A stretch of DNA of 64,000 nt from Candidatus Desulfarcum epimagneticum (GCA_900659855.1 CAACVI010000023.1:124001-188000); one strand, 5' to 3'; shown: positions 41,052 through 51,214, counted from the stretch's first letter. Program-made: numbers and translations. The notes: generated by a model not told the origin, from the letters alone.

Positions 41052-41966
41052 TCAGATAAGGGTCTCCAGCACGGCCATATGCATATGCATCTTATTTTCG
41101 GACTGGGTCCATATCACGGAGCCGGGGCCTTCCATCACATCGTCCGTGATCTCCTCTTCCCGGTGGGCCGGAAGGCAGTGCATGATCAGGACCTCACGGC
41201 CGTCGGCGCCCGCCGCCTCCATGAGGCGCCGGTTGGCCTGAAAGGGTTTGAGGGTCTGTATTTTGGCCTCGTCCCGGTCCTGTCCCATGCTGGTCCACAC
41301 ATCGGTGTAGATGACGTCCGCGCCCTGGACCGCCTCCAGGGGATCGGAGACGACCTCGATCCGGCGGCCGTTTTTGTTCCGGGCGTTTTCAAGCGTTTTT
41401 TCGTCCGGGAGAAATTCCCGGGGGCAGGCCAGGGTCAGACGAAGGTCCAGGGCCGAGGCGGCGTTGATCCAGGAATGGGCCACGTTGTTGGCGTCCCCCA
41501 GCCACACGATTTTCACGTCCTCATACCCCCCGCGATATTCCGCCACGGTCATGAGATCGCTTAAGACCTGGCAGGGATGGCACAGGTCCGTGAGCGCGTT
41601 GATGACCGGCGCGTGGGCCCATCGGGCGAAGTCCTCCGCCGTTCTATGTTCATAGACGCGAACGGCCAGAACGTCCAGGAATCCCGACAGCGCTCTGGCG
41701 GTGTCTTTCACCGATTCATCCCGGGACATCTGGGAGTCTTTGGCGGCGATGAAGATGGACGAGCCCCCCATCCGGGCCATGGCGGCCTCAAAGGACACCC
41801 GGGTGCGGGTGGAGGGTTTTTCAAACACAAGGCCCAGGACTTTCCCGGAAAGGCTTTTTTCCACGATTCCTTTTTTTTGCCGGTCTTTAAGCTCAAAGGC
41901 GCGTTTCAAAAGCGCGTCAAAATCGTCTTTTTCAAGATCAAGAAGGGTTAAAATGTCTTTTTTCAA
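41052..41966 (-). CDS. argF: Ornithine carbamoyltransferase ArgF
   Basis: 304 residues. Carbamoyl phosphate site STRTRVSFEAA, and the conserved MHCLPAHREEEI near the C-terminus. It makes citrulline. Same operon, 25 bp after argD. Confidence 0.95.
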   Translation of the reverse strand: MKKDILTLLDLEKDDFDALLKRAFELKDRQKKGIVEKSLSGKVLGLVFEKPSTRTRVSFEAAMARMGGSSIFIAAKDSQMSRDESVKDTARALSGFLDVLAVRVYEHRTAEDFARWAHAPVINALTDLCHPCQVLSDLMTVAEYRGGYEDVKIVWLGDANNVAHSWINAASALDLRLTLACPREFLPDEKTLENARNKNGRRIEVVSDPLEAVQGADVIYTDVWTSMGQDRDEAKIQTLKPFQANRRLMEAAGADGREVLIMHCLPAHREEEITDDVMEGPGSVIWTQSENKMHMHMAVLETLI

Positions 41967-41991
41967 AATCGCCTCGCGTTTTTTTGTCGTG

Positions 41992-43179
41992 TCACAGGTC
42001 GTTCAAACGCCCGAAAATGCCGTCCAGACATTGGATCAGCGCGTCGATGTGTTTTTTTTCGATGATCAAAGGCGGAATGAAACGCAGGACGTTTCCCTGG
42101 ACGCTGTTGATCAGAAACCCCTTTTCCAGGCAGGCCGCCACCACGCCGCCGGCCTCCATGTCCAGCTCGGCCCCCAGAAGCAGGCCCATGCCCCGGACCT
42201 GGCGGATATGTTCATGCCGGTCTTTGAGATCCAGGAGTTTTTTCATGAAATACGCCCCGGTTTCCCGGCAGTTTTCAAGCGCGCCTCGGTCCATTTCCTT
42301 TAAGACCTCCAGCGCGGCGGCCGCCGCCACAGGGTTTCCCCCGAAGGTGGAGCCGTGATCGCCCGGGCTGAATCCGGCGGCCGCCTTTTCCGTGGCCAGC
42401 ATGGCCCCCATGGGCAGCCCGTTGGCCAGGGCCTTGGCCAGGGTCATGATGTCGGGCTCGGCCCCGAAGGCCTCGTGGGCGAAAAGCGTTCCGGTTCGCC
42501 CCATGCCGGTTTGAATCTCGTCGAAAATCAGAAACGCGCCGTTTTCGTCGCAAACCCGCCGGGCCTCTTTTAAATACCCGGGGTCCGGGACCCGGACGCC
42601 CCCCTCTCCCTGGACGGGCTCCATGATCATCGCGCAGACCGATTCGTCCATTTTTTTCGCCAGCGCCCCGGGATCGTTGAAGGGGACAAAGTCAAAGCCC
42701 TCCAAAAGGGGGCCGAAACCGGCGCGTATCTTTTCCTGGCCCGTGGCCGACATGGCCCCGAAGGTCCTGCCGTGAAAGGAGCCTTCCAGGGAGATGATTT
42801 TGAAACGGCCGGTCTCGCCTTTCCGGCTGAAATATTTCCGGGCCAGCTTGATGGCCGCCTCGTTGGCCTCGGCGCCGCTGTTGCAGAAAAAAACCCGGTC
42901 GGCGAAGCTTTTTTCCGTCAGCCGCGCGGCCAGCCCGGTCTGGACCGGCGTGTAATACAGATTGGAGATGTGAAGCAGTCTGGCGGCCTGGTCCGAGACC
43001 GCCGCCGTGACGCCGGGATGGGCGTGGCCCAGGGCGCACACCGCCACCCCGGCCGTGAAATCCAGGTAGGATTTTCCTTCGGAATCCCAGACCCCGGCGC
43101 CGCTTCCCCGGACGATTTCAACAGGCGATCTCGCGTAGGTTCGGGCCAGGGACTCATCGGCGGTTTTGATCCGGGTCAT
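41992..43179 (-). CDS. argD: Acetylornithine aminotransferase ArgD
   Basis: 395 residues, class III PLP aminotransferase. FDEIQTGMGRTG and the Lys in MTLAKALANGLPMGAML are present, plus CNSGAEANEAAIKLAR for phosphate binding. It transaminates acetylornithine and may also serve lysine synthesis. A family A element separates it from argB. Confidence 0.94.
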   Translation of the reverse strand: MTRIKTADESLARTYARSPVEIVRGSGAGVWDSEGKSYLDFTAGVAVCALGHAHPGVTAAVSDQAARLLHISNLYYTPVQTGLAARLTEKSFADRVFFCNSGAEANEAAIKLARKYFSRKGETGRFKIISLEGSFHGRTFGAMSATGQEKIRAGFGPLLEGFDFVPFNDPGALAKKMDESVCAMIMEPVQGEGGVRVPDPGYLKEARRVCDENGAFLIFDEIQTGMGRTGTLFAHEAFGAEPDIMTLAKALANGLPMGAMLATEKAAAGFSPGDHGSTFGGNPVAAAAALEVLKEMDRGALENCRETGAYFMKKLLDLKDRHEHIRQVRGMGLLLGAELDMEAGGVVAACLEKGFLINSVQGNVLRFIPPLIIEKKHIDALIQCLDGIFGRLNDL

Positions 43180-43229
43180 GGTCGCGTCTCCATTGTGTGT
43201 TCGGGTTTTGGGCGCTCAACTTGATTCAA

Positions 43230-43356
43230 ACGGCGTCGTAAAAAGCTCGATATACAAGGCATGGCGCTTTTTTGAGAGAGAGGCCATACATGTAAGTATG
43301 CCGAACGAACAAAAAAGCGCCATAACGCCGTAGATCGGGCTTTTTACGATGCCGTC
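43230..43356. repeat. Dispersed hairpin element, family A, copy 8
   Basis: CGGCGTCGTAAAAAGC/GCTTTTTACGATGCCG arms, the CGATATACAAGGC and AACGCCGTAGATCGG blocks, and a perfect inner stem ATGGCGCTTTTTT/AAAAAAGCGCCAT. The right end overlaps the argB TGA stop (TGACGGCATCG). It is nearly fully foldable into one long hairpin. Confidence 0.9.
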
Positions 43357-44227
43357 AGCAAATGATTTCGGTTCCCGTGCCCTTATCCGTAAAAAGCTCC
43401 AGAAGCAGGGCGTGGGGTTTGGCGCCGTTGATGATGGGGGCCTTTTCAACGCCGCTTTCAACGGCTTCGAGGGCGCATTCGATTTTGGGGATCATGCCGC
43501 CGGATATGGCGCCGTTTCGGATCATTTCCTTGACCCCCGCCGGGTCGATGGAGGACACCAGGGCGCCGTCGGCGTCGAACAGGCCGTCCACATCGGTCAA
43601 AAAAATCAGGCGCCCGGCCGAAAGGGCCATGGCCACCTTCGCGGCCACCAGGTCGGCGTTGATGTTGTAGGTCTCCCCCAAAGGCCCGGTTCCCACCGGC
43701 GCGATCACCGGGATGAAATGGCCGTCCGACAGCGCGTTGATGATCTCCGGGTTGATTTTGGAGACCTTTCCCACAAGGCCCGGGTCGATGATTTCCGGCG
43801 GGGCGTCTTCTTTTTCGTCCACCACGCGAAGCTTTTCGGCCAGAATCAGGCCGCTGTCCTTGCCGGACAGGCCCACCGCCTTTCCCCCGTAATGGTTGAT
43901 CCGGGCCACGATCTCCTGGTTGACCTTGCCCCCCAGCACCATCTCCACCACGTCCATGGTGGCCTCGTCCGTAAAGCGCATGCCCCGCACAAAACGGGGG
44001 CTCAGCCCCATCTGGTCCATCACGCGGCTGATTTGGGGCCCCCCGCCGTGCACCACCACCGGGTGGGCCCCGATGTACTTGAGCAGGGTGATGTCCTTGG
44101 CAAAGGCGTTTTTAAGTCCCTCGTCCACCATGGCGTGGCCCCCGTATTTCACCACGATGGTCATGCCGTAAAACTGTTTGATGTAGGGCAGCGCCTCCAC
44201 CAGTATGTCCGCCACGCCGGGAGTCAT
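43355..44227 (-). CDS. argB: Acetylglutamate kinase ArgB
   Basis: 290 residues. Substrate and ATP sites are visible in [33 protein letters not shown] and [16 protein letters not shown]. It phosphorylates N-acetylglutamate and is first gene of the arginine run. The long C-terminal AINEIIS-type arginine-sensing N-terminal helix is not obvious. The stop codon is part of repeat copy 8. Confidence 0.95.
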   Translation of the reverse strand: MTPGVADILVEALPYIKQFYGMTIVVKYGGHAMVDEGLKNAFAKDITLLKYIGAHPVVVHGGGPQISRVMDQMGLSPRFVRGMRFTDEATMDVVEMVLGGKVNQEIVARINHYGGKAVGLSGKDSGLILAEKLRVVDEKEDAPPEIIDPGLVGKVSKINPEIINALSDGHFIPVIAPVGTGPLGETYNINADLVAAKVAMALSAGRLIFLTDVDGLFDADGALVSSIDPAGVKEMIRNGAISGGMIPKIECALEAVESGVEKAPIINGAKPHALLLELFTDKGTGTEIIC

Positions 44228-44364
44228 GGGCGATCCTTTTTTCTTTGTTTTTTCATGGGGTTAAAATTTTAAAAATAAGTTTCAACCCATATCAGATTTT
44301 TTCTTTTTTGACAACGTATATGTGGAGGGCGGCGCGAGAAAAATCCGATCCTTGCCCAAAAAAA

Positions 44365-46092
44365 TCAGGCCGTCAAAAAAAGGCGGACCCGCCTGGGATC
44401 AATATCCCCCTTTTTAAAATCCCAACGCTCGCTTTCCAGCTCGGCGAAAAGGCCCTCGAACGCCGCTCCCAGGGAACGGGAAAGATCGGCGGGGCTTTGG
44501 CCCGAGGCGTCGGCGATCCATTTCAAAAAGGATTCTTTCACCCCGTCCCCCAGGGGGGGAGATTTTTCCCCGTCCGGCCAGAGGGCCTCAAAAAGCCGGG
44601 CCATCTCACGGGTCTCAAGGGGGGCGTTTTTTTCAGGCGCGTTTAAAAAGTCTTTGGCCCACATGGTGAGAAGCAGGCTTTTAAATGTCAAAAAGCCTTT
44701 GGGAGAAAAGGCCCTTTCAATGGGCATCATGGAAAGGGTCCGGTCCATCTCTATGATGGCTTCAAGATCGTTTTCGGCGCTTGCCAGGTCTTTCCCGGAA
44801 AAAAATTCCCGGTACATCACGTTTTCTTCCCGCCGGTTTTCAAAAAACAGGGGGCGTTTCAAAAACAGGCCCCCCAAAACGCCCATCCACTCCTCATCCC
44901 AGAAATCCAGGGCCAGCCCCCGGCTTTTCCACCAGCTTTTCTCAGCCCATTGTCCGGCGCGGCGTTTCAGCGCCAGCGCCAGGCCGTATCCGGCCCGGAA
45001 CAGGTTTTCAAGGGAATGGCGCCTCAGGATGTCCCCGGGCGGGGTCCGGCGGTCTTTTTGGGTTTCCATCTCCTGGAGACGCTCCAGGGCGCAGTTGAGA
45101 TACCCGCACGCCTTTTTCACGGCGTCGCGAAGCTGGCCCGGGTCCCGAATGGTTTTGAGATCGGCGATGATGACGCGGTCGCACAGCATGGCGAACTGGG
45201 TTTTGACGCGGTCTTTCAGATCGTCGTCAGGGTCCAGGGAGGCCAGGGCGCGCTCAAACGGGCCGCCTTTGATGATCATTTCCGGAAGAAAACCCGGCGC
45301 CGGCCCGGACGTATGGGCAAAGGTTTCCTCTTTTACGGGAGCGCCGGCCCCGGTTTTCGGGAACGGGGCGGGCTGGTAAATGCCGATGGCCTCGTGAAAG
45401 GGAGGCAGCCCCTCTTCCTCCAGCCGCGCCAGGCGGGTTTTGAACATATCCTCCTCGGATTCGGCGGGGATGACCGAGGATGACTCCAGAAGCGCCCACT
45501 GGAACGCCTTATGGTCCTGGTCCGCCAGGAGCTTGAGAAATTCCGTCAGCGCGGTGAAAACCCTTTCCCGCTCGGCGTCGGGGGCGTCGTCTTCAAAGAA
45601 GTCGCCTTTGACCCTTAAGTAAAAGACATCGTCAAATGTGAAAAAATCGTCTTCAAAAACAGACGGGTCCTGGTCATGCTCCCGGATTTTCACCTCCACG
45701 GTTCTGGAGAGAAGCAGACTGAAGAAAGGGGCCTTGTCTTCCAGGGACCACCGGGTCAGACGCCGGGGATCGGCGCGCAGAAGCAGACCCAGCCACCGGA
45801 CGGCGGCCGGGACCTGAAACCGGTCCTTTTCCCACGTCTCCATGTCCAGGATGTGCTCCCACTGGCGGCTGGAGGCCAGTGAAAGAAGCTCAAAAGAGTC
45901 CTCGATCCCGATTTTGTGGATCAAAAGGTAAAAATCCTGCTTGGAAAAAGAATGGACCAGAGCCGGAGGGCTGGGCGCGTTTAAAATCGTGTCCAGCGCC
46001 TTTTCGGACCGCATGGAAAAAACGCTTTTTCGGACTTCGGCCAGCTCGGCCAGGCGTCGGGCCGGGGACATTTTTTTTTGGGGGGGGGTCAT
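44365..46092 (-). CDS. DUF6178-family protein
   Basis: 575 residues from the ATG at 46090-46092, which has GGAAGG upstream and overlaps the MFS stop by 4 bp. It is soluble and mostly helical, with no signal peptide; conserved-looking blocks include LVHSFSKQDFYLLIHKIG and DFFTFDDVFYLRVKGDFFE. This family is common in sulfate reducers and related deltaproteobacteria; its function is unknown to me. Confidence 0.7.
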   Translation of the reverse strand: MTPPQKKMSPARRLAELAEVRKSVFSMRSEKALDTILNAPSPPALVHSFSKQDFYLLIHKIGIEDSFELLSLASSRQWEHILDMETWEKDRFQVPAAVRWLGLLLRADPRRLTRWSLEDKAPFFSLLLSRTVEVKIREHDQDPSVFEDDFFTFDDVFYLRVKGDFFEDDAPDAERERVFTALTEFLKLLADQDHKAFQWALLESSSVIPAESEEDMFKTRLARLEEEGLPPFHEAIGIYQPAPFPKTGAGAPVKEETFAHTSGPAPGFLPEMIIKGGPFERALASLDPDDDLKDRVKTQFAMLCDRVIIADLKTIRDPGQLRDAVKKACGYLNCALERLQEMETQKDRRTPPGDILRRHSLENLFRAGYGLALALKRRAGQWAEKSWWKSRGLALDFWDEEWMGVLGGLFLKRPLFFENRREENVMYREFFSGKDLASAENDLEAIIEMDRTLSMMPIERAFSPKGFLTFKSLLLTMWAKDFLNAPEKNAPLETREMARLFEALWPDGEKSPPLGDGVKESFLKWIADASGQSPADLSRSLGAAFEGLFAELESERWDFKKGDIDPRRVRLFLTA

Positions 46093-47330
46093 GTCTTTTT
46101 TTCCTTCCAGGGGGCGCATTTAAAGAGCAGAAGCATGCCCGGGATCGCCGCCAGGGCGCAGATGACAAAAAAAAGCTCCCATCCGGCCCACTTGGCCATA
46201 AAGCCTGTGGGGGCCGAGGCGATGGTCCGGGGAATTCCCATGAAGCTGGTCAAAAGGGCGTACTGGGTGGCGGTGAATTTTTTGTTCGTGAGGCTGGCCA
46301 TGAACGCGGCGTAGGCCGATGTTCCCATTCCGGAGCTGAAATTTTCAAAGGCGATGACAAAGGAAAGCCCCCACAGGCTCGGGCCGGCCTGGGCCAGCAG
46401 GGCGAAACAGGCCGTGGACAGGGCCTGGAGAACCCCGGCGATCCACAGGCTTTTGTTGATTCCTATCCGAAGCATTCCCACGCCCCCGGCCAGGGCCCCG
46501 GAGATGGTGGCCCAGAAGCCGAAAATCTTCACCACGGCGGCGATTTCCGATTTTGAAAAACCGGTGTCCAAAAAAAACACGGTGGCCATCTCGCTGGCCA
46601 TGGTGTCCCCGATTTTGTAAAGGAGGATAAAGGCCAGGATCAGAATGGCGGACTCGCGGCTGAAGTATTCCCTCAAAGGGTCCATCACGGCCTCTTTGAG
46701 GGTCCGGGGGGTTCCGGGGATGTTTTTCGGCTCGGGCGACAGACACGTGGTCAAAATGCCCGGCAGCATGCACGCGGCCATGAGGGCGTACACCGCCCAA
46801 AAGGGGAGATGGTCGGACAGGGCCAGGCCCCCGGCCGAGGCGATGAGCATCCCCACGCGGTATCCGTTGATGGCCATAGACGAGCCCAGCCCCAACTCTT
46901 CGTCCGGCAGGTCCTCCCGCCGGTAGGCGTCGATGACGATGTCCTGGGACGCGCTGAAAAACGTGACGCAAAACGCCGCGACGATGGTCAGCCACAAAAA
47001 GCGGCCGGGATCGGCGAATCCCAGGAGCGCGATGGACAGGCAAAGGGAGAGCTGGATGGGCAAAAGCCATCCCCGCCGCCGGCCCAGGGAAGACAGGATG
47101 AACCGGTCCACAACCGGCGCCCACAGGAATTTGACGCTGTAGGGAACGCCCACCAGCGCCGTGAGGCCGATGACGGAGATGTCAATGCCCGACTCCCTCA
47201 TCCACGCCTGGAGCAGGGATTTGGTGAGCAGAAGGGGCAGGCCGCTGGCAAATCCCATGAGCGTGGCGGTGAGCATTCGTCGGGTGAATATTTTTTGAAG
47301 CAGGGACGGCGCTTCCGGATGAAGACTCAT
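46089..47330 (-). CDS. AmpG-like MFS permease
   Basis: 413 residues with twelve hydrophobic segments. The start MLTATLMGFASGLPLLLTKSLLQAWM, VPYSVKFLWAPVVDRF and SASQDIVIDAYRREDLP are typical of AmpG/SLC33-like carriers. AmpG imports muropeptides from cell-wall turnover; other family members carry acetyl-CoA, so the substrate is not certain. Coupled to the DUF6178 gene. Confidence 0.82.
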   Translation of the reverse strand: MSLHPEAPSLLQKIFTRRMLTATLMGFASGLPLLLTKSLLQAWMRESGIDISVIGLTALVGVPYSVKFLWAPVVDRFILSSLGRRRGWLLPIQLSLCLSIALLGFADPGRFLWLTIVAAFCVTFFSASQDIVIDAYRREDLPDEELGLGSSMAINGYRVGMLIASAGGLALSDHLPFWAVYALMAACMLPGILTTCLSPEPKNIPGTPRTLKEAVMDPLREYFSRESAILILAFILLYKIGDTMASEMATVFFLDTGFSKSEIAAVVKIFGFWATISGALAGGVGMLRIGINKSLWIAGVLQALSTACFALLAQAGPSLWGLSFVIAFENFSSGMGTSAYAAFMASLTNKKFTATQYALLTSFMGIPRTIASAPTGFMAKWAGWELFFVICALAAIPGMLLLFKCAPWKEKKT

Positions 47331-47631
47331 TTTTTTAAAATCAACGCTTTCTTTTCAGAGTGACAATGGGTTGTTCTCTGGAGATTCAATTCAAAACCGT
47401 ATCACAACGGGACCCATAATTCAAAGCCAAATGAGGTTTGTTTGATTCGGCGCAAGAAGGCTTTGGCCGCCGGCCGACATTTTTTTATTTGAAACTTGAT
47501 TTTAAGAAGAAAATGGGCGAATAAAAGGAAGCATTGGGCTGTTTGGGTAAAACTTTCTCAGCCGCCCGATCTTATGGACGACACATGCGGCGAAAGCCTT
47601 GTTCACAACCCGTTATGCCGAGAGGAGAGAG
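47331..47631. other. Divergent intergenic region
   Basis: About 300 bp between divergent genes. It contains a small GGCC-GCC-GGCC hairpin followed by a T-run (about 47465-47490) and an AAAATGGGCGAATAAAA string also seen near 17866. No gene is supported. Confidence 0.5.
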
Positions 47632-48369
47632 ATGAAGAAATTTTTTTTCGGAATATTGGCGCTTATCGTTTCCGGCTGCGCAATGGGCCCCAAACTGCAA
47701 CCCCTCCCTGTTTTCAACATAGAAAAAAATTCCCGGATCGGAATCATCAATTTTATCCCCCCCAACCCGAAACACATTCATATCGGGACCACCGTTTTTA
47801 ATAATTTTAAAAAGGAATACCAAGTTGATTGGAATATTCCGGGGTTTATTAATGGCGAGACCCGGCGTCAAGCCGCCAGGCTGGGATATAAAACTGTGAT
47901 TATCAAACCTGATGAAACGTTGAAGGCCCAACTGACCGATCGGACTCTGGTGAAGGAGAACAGGACTGTTCTGAACCCGAGCGTGTCGCCGCTTCTCAGT
48001 CAGCTCACGGAACAATATGGAATCAATCTGCTGTTTATATTCGAGCCTGCCGAGGGGGGCGTGGTTTTGCACAATGTGGTAAGGGTTGAGGGCCATGGCC
48101 TTGGAACGCGTTCGGTTCTTGGCATGGGATATGGCAAGGCGTTTGCCATGTTCGACGCAGACGCCGTATGCCTGAAACCGCTGTCGCCGACCAGAGGGGC
48201 GCTTTGCCTGAAAGACAGTCCAATCCCCGGTTTCAAGGTTTTCGGAAACATGGGCAAAATTTCCAAAGAAGACAAGGACAAAGCGGGAGCTGTTATCAAA
48301 AATTTTATAATGGAATGGATTTCTGATCTTATGAAACAGTCCAACTTAGACGCCAGATCAAAAAGATAG
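47632..48369 (+). CDS. Lipoprotein of unknown function
   Basis: 245 residues from ATG 47632, which follows GAGGAGAGAG. Lipobox FGILALIVSGC. The mature domain starts KLQPLPVFNIEKNSRIGIIN and has alternating strands and helices, without a family I recognise. GC content is lower than the neighbours. An operon with the next gene is uncertain (75 bp gap). Confidence 0.7.
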   Translation: MKKFFFGILALIVSGCAMGPKLQPLPVFNIEKNSRIGIINFIPPNPKHIHIGTTVFNNFKKEYQVDWNIPGFINGETRRQAARLGYKTVIIKPDETLKAQLTDRTLVKENRTVLNPSVSPLLSQLTEQYGINLLFIFEPAEGGVVLHNVVRVEGHGLGTRSVLGMGYGKAFAMFDADAVCLKPLSPTRGALCLKDSPIPGFKVFGNMGKISKEDKDKAGAVIKNFIMEWISDLMKQSNLDARSKR

Positions 48370-48444
48370 AGCCAAGGGTTTGGTTTTTTGCTTGAATGGT
48401 TGTTTTCGGGGAAAAAATGACGGACGGGCCAAAAGGAGGGAAGA

Positions 48445-49449
48445 ATGGCGAAAGACATGACATTCAAAGCGTTTGTGGTTAAGGAAAAAGACGGGGCCTT
48501 TGTCGGAAGCGTTCAGACCCGGTCCATCGGGGACCTTCCGGAGCATGATCTTTTGGTGAAAGTCCGGTATTCGTCCCTGAACTACAAAGACGCTCTTTCC
48601 GCGAGCGGAAACAGGGGCGTGACCCGGGCGTATCCCCACACCCCCGGCATCGACGCCGTGGGGACGGTGGTCCGATGTGACTCCGGGACATTCAGCGAGG
48701 GCGAGGCGGCGCTCGTCACAAGCTACGATCTCGGCATGAACACGCCGGGCGGTTTTGGCCAGTATATCCGGGTTCCGTCGGAATGGGCCTTGAGGCTGCC
48801 CGAAGGCATGACCATGAAAGAATCCATGGCCATCGGGACCGCGGGGCTGGCCGCCGGCATGTCGGTTCTGCGGGTGATTGAGCATGTCCGGCCCGAACAC
48901 GGGGACATCGCGGTTTCCGGCGCCACCGGCGGCGTGGGGAGCCTGGGCGTGTCCATTCTGGCAAAGCTGGGGTATTCGGTGGCGGCCATTTCGGGAAAAG
49001 ACCGGGAAGACGGCCGGGATTATCTTTTGGGGCTCGGGGCGAAAGAGACGCTTTCGCCGGAGGAGTTCGGGAAGGAAGACAAACGGCCCATCCTCAAAGG
49101 GCGCTTCGCCGGGGGGATCGACACGGTGGGGGGACCCATTCTTGAGAATATGATCAAATCCGCCCTGCCCATGGGCGTCATCGCCTGCTGCGGCAACGCC
49201 GCCTCCCCCCAGCTCAACCTCACGGTGTTTCCTTTTATCTTAAGAGGGCTCACGCTCATTGGAATCGATTCCCAGAACTATCCCATGACCTATCGAAAGA
49301 CCGTGTGGGAGAAACTGGCCGGCGAATGGAAACCCGGTCATCTGATGGAGGTCTGCCACACGATCTCCCTGGATGAGTTAAACGGCCGAATCGATCTGAT
49401 GCTTAAAGGGCGATCCCGGGGGAGGATTCTGGTGGATCTGGAGGCGTGA
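48445..49449 (+). CDS. AcuI/YhdH-type quinone oxidoreductase (acryloyl-CoA reductase-like)
   Basis: 334 residues of the medium-chain dehydrogenase family without zinc ligands. The nucleotide fold is AVSGATGGVGSLGVSIL; YSSLNYKDALSASG and HTPGIDAVGTVV at the start are YhdH/AcuI-specific. AcuI reduces acryloyl-CoA with NADPH. Role here may be detoxifying acryloyl-CoA or general quinone or enal reduction. Confidence 0.85.
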   Translation: MAKDMTFKAFVVKEKDGAFVGSVQTRSIGDLPEHDLLVKVRYSSLNYKDALSASGNRGVTRAYPHTPGIDAVGTVVRCDSGTFSEGEAALVTSYDLGMNTPGGFGQYIRVPSEWALRLPEGMTMKESMAIGTAGLAAGMSVLRVIEHVRPEHGDIAVSGATGGVGSLGVSILAKLGYSVAAISGKDREDGRDYLLGLGAKETLSPEEFGKEDKRPILKGRFAGGIDTVGGPILENMIKSALPMGVIACCGNAASPQLNLTVFPFILRGLTLIGIDSQNYPMTYRKTVWEKLAGEWKPGHLMEVCHTISLDELNGRIDLMLKGRSRGRILVDLEA

Positions 49450-49556
49450 AAACTGCGGCTCCGCAAAAAAACGTTTTTTTACTTTAAACATTTTAAGCCC
49501 TGTTTTGATTTCAACAGGTCGCGCCGTTCATAGCGATATTGCCAAAGGAGTGAACT

Positions 49557-50408
49557 GTGAAAATCACCACATTGATTGAAAATGAGGCTCCGGCCTCTTG
49601 TCCGGACCTGGTTTCCGAGTGGGGCCTGTCTTTGCATATCGAGTTCGGCGGGCGCTCTATTTTGTTCGACACGGGCAAATCCGGCGCGTTCGCGGACAAC
49701 GCGAAACGCCTGGACATTGACATCGGCTCGGTCGAGGCGGCGGCGCTGTCTCACCATCATTTTGATCATGGGGGCGGCCTTAAGCGTTTTCTGGAAATAA
49801 ATTCCCGGGCAAACGTGTATCTCGGAAAATCGCCCCAGGGGGACTGTCAGATCAAAATTTTAAAATTTTTCAGGAAATATATCGGCCTGGACAAATCTCT
49901 CATGAGGGAATATCCGGACCGGTTCGTCGTGGTCGGCGAGCCCGCCGAAATCCTTCCCCATGTGTTTGTCTTTCCTGAAATACGGCGCCGCTATCCCGAA
50001 CCGGCCGGAAACAGACGCCTGTATGTGTCAAAAAGCGACGGCGAAATGGTCCACGATGATTTTTCCCACGAGATGGTCATGGCCATTGAAGACCATGACG
50101 GGCTGGTGATTTTCACCGGGTGCTCCCACAATGGCCTTTTGAATATGGTGGACACGGTTTCAAGGGAGTTTGAAGGGGTTCCGGTCAAAGCGGTGATCGG
50201 GGGGTTCCATCTTATCTCCTCGCCGCTGTTTAATTCCATGGCGGGCGACAGACGCGAGGTCGAGGAGCTGGGCGGATCGGTTTTGAGCTATCCTGTGGAA
50301 ATGACATACACCGGGCATTGCACAGGCGCCAAAGCGTTTGATGTTTTAAAGTCCGTGATGGGGGATCGGCTGACGGATATCAGGACGGGGACCTGTTTTG
50401 AAGTTTGA
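49557..50408 (+). CDS. Metallo-beta-lactamase fold hydrolase
   Basis: 283 residues starting at GTG 49557, set by AAAGGAG six bases upstream. The metal motif SHHHFDHGGGLKRF gives H-x-H-x-D-H. VIFTGCSHNGLLNMVDTV and IGGFHLI provide the later ligands. This layout fits the MBL group that includes the methanopterin-pathway phosphate synthases and related uncharacterised enzymes. Substrate unknown. Confidence 0.82.
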   Translation: MKITTLIENEAPASCPDLVSEWGLSLHIEFGGRSILFDTGKSGAFADNAKRLDIDIGSVEAAALSHHHFDHGGGLKRFLEINSRANVYLGKSPQGDCQIKILKFFRKYIGLDKSLMREYPDRFVVVGEPAEILPHVFVFPEIRRRYPEPAGNRRLYVSKSDGEMVHDDFSHEMVMAIEDHDGLVIFTGCSHNGLLNMVDTVSREFEGVPVKAVIGGFHLISSPLFNSMAGDRREVEELGGSVLSYPVEMTYTGHCTGAKAFDVLKSVMGDRLTDIRTGTCFEV

Positions 50409-50446
50409 AGGAAACCACCGCCCCGAATTGACGGCGAGATAAAACC

Positions 50447-50836
50447 TCACCATACAATATCAGCCGGATACTTTTTGAAAGCGCTGTCGCAGGCAATCAC
50501 TGGAAGATTTTCGGAAATCGATTGCGCGATTATCAGTCGGTCAAAGGGATCGCGATGATGAAAAGGGAGTTTCATCATTTGGGAGAGATGGGGAAAACTG
50601 ATCTGAAGAATATGAATTTCGTTCTCTTCCAGTTTTTCGGGGATGAACAGATCAAATGGTCTGAGCGTCTCGAGCTTTCCAACGCTGACTTTGATCGCCA
50701 TCTCCCATAAGCTTGCCACACTCAGAACCAGCTCGTTGTCAAAGTCCTCCATCAGCGCTCTGGCTTTTTCGCTCAGTTTACCGCTTCCGGCGACAAACCA
50801 GAGGAAACTGCTTGTGTCAAGCAACAGACGCATCAC
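50447..50836 (-). CDS. vapC: PIN-domain toxin VapC
   Basis: 129 residues. Acidic PIN site residues: D7 in LLLDTSSFLWF, E in SVASLWEMAIK, and the DPFDRLIIAQS block with IACDSAFKKY. It is an Mg2+-dependent RNase, probably cutting tRNA or rRNA. It overlaps the antitoxin stop by 4 bp. Confidence 0.88.
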   Translation of the reverse strand: MMRLLLDTSSFLWFVAGSGKLSEKARALMEDFDNELVLSVASLWEMAIKVSVGKLETLRPFDLFIPEKLEENEIHILQISFPHLSQMMKLPFHHRDPFDRLIIAQSISENLPVIACDSAFKKYPADIVW

Positions 50837-51048
50837 ATATAATCCCTGAAATCCTCAAGGGGTTCGTCAAAATCATCGGACATCTTTATCAGCCCCCTGG
50901 CGCTGCCGAAGCGACGTTTCCGCCTGTCCAGGGGAAGAAGTTTCACCACCGGCTGTCCGTTTCTGGTGATCACCACTTCTTTCCCGCCGACACTCTGGGA
51001 GATGAGTTCCTGAAGACGATTCCCCGCTTTGGTTATATCCACACGCAC
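50833..51048 (-). CDS. Phd/YefM-type antitoxin
   Basis: 71 residues: start VDITKAGNRLQELISQSVGG, then EVVITRNGQPVVKLLPL, the Phd/YefM DNA-binding fold, and a short acidic C-terminus that would wrap the toxin. Encoded before vapC, as usual. A family A element begins 23 bp upstream of its start. Confidence 0.87.
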   Translation of the reverse strand: MRVDITKAGNRLQELISQSVGGKEVVITRNGQPVVKLLPLDRRKRRFGSARGLIKMSDDFDEPLEDFRDYM

Positions 51049-51071
51049 TGTTTGTTTGCTCCTGATAATAA

Positions 51072-51214
51072 TGATGGCGTCGTAAAAAAATGCGTCGCGG
51101 CGCTTATTTTTAATTGAGGCATACTACATGTATTGCCTCAATTAAAAATAACCACCACGCCTTGTATATCGAATTTTTAACTTAGCCATCCCAAGCTTTT
51201 TTACGATGTCGTCA
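51072..51214. repeat. Dispersed hairpin element, family A, copy 9 (long form)
   Basis: Reverse orientation: TGATGGCGTCGTAAAAAAATG, CGTCGCGGCG, ATTTTTAATTGAGGCATACT inner stem, ACGCCTTGTATATCGAA, TTTTTAACTTAGCCATCC and TTTTTTACGATGTCGTCAA. Same orientation as copy 10, 200 bp away. Confidence 0.88.
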
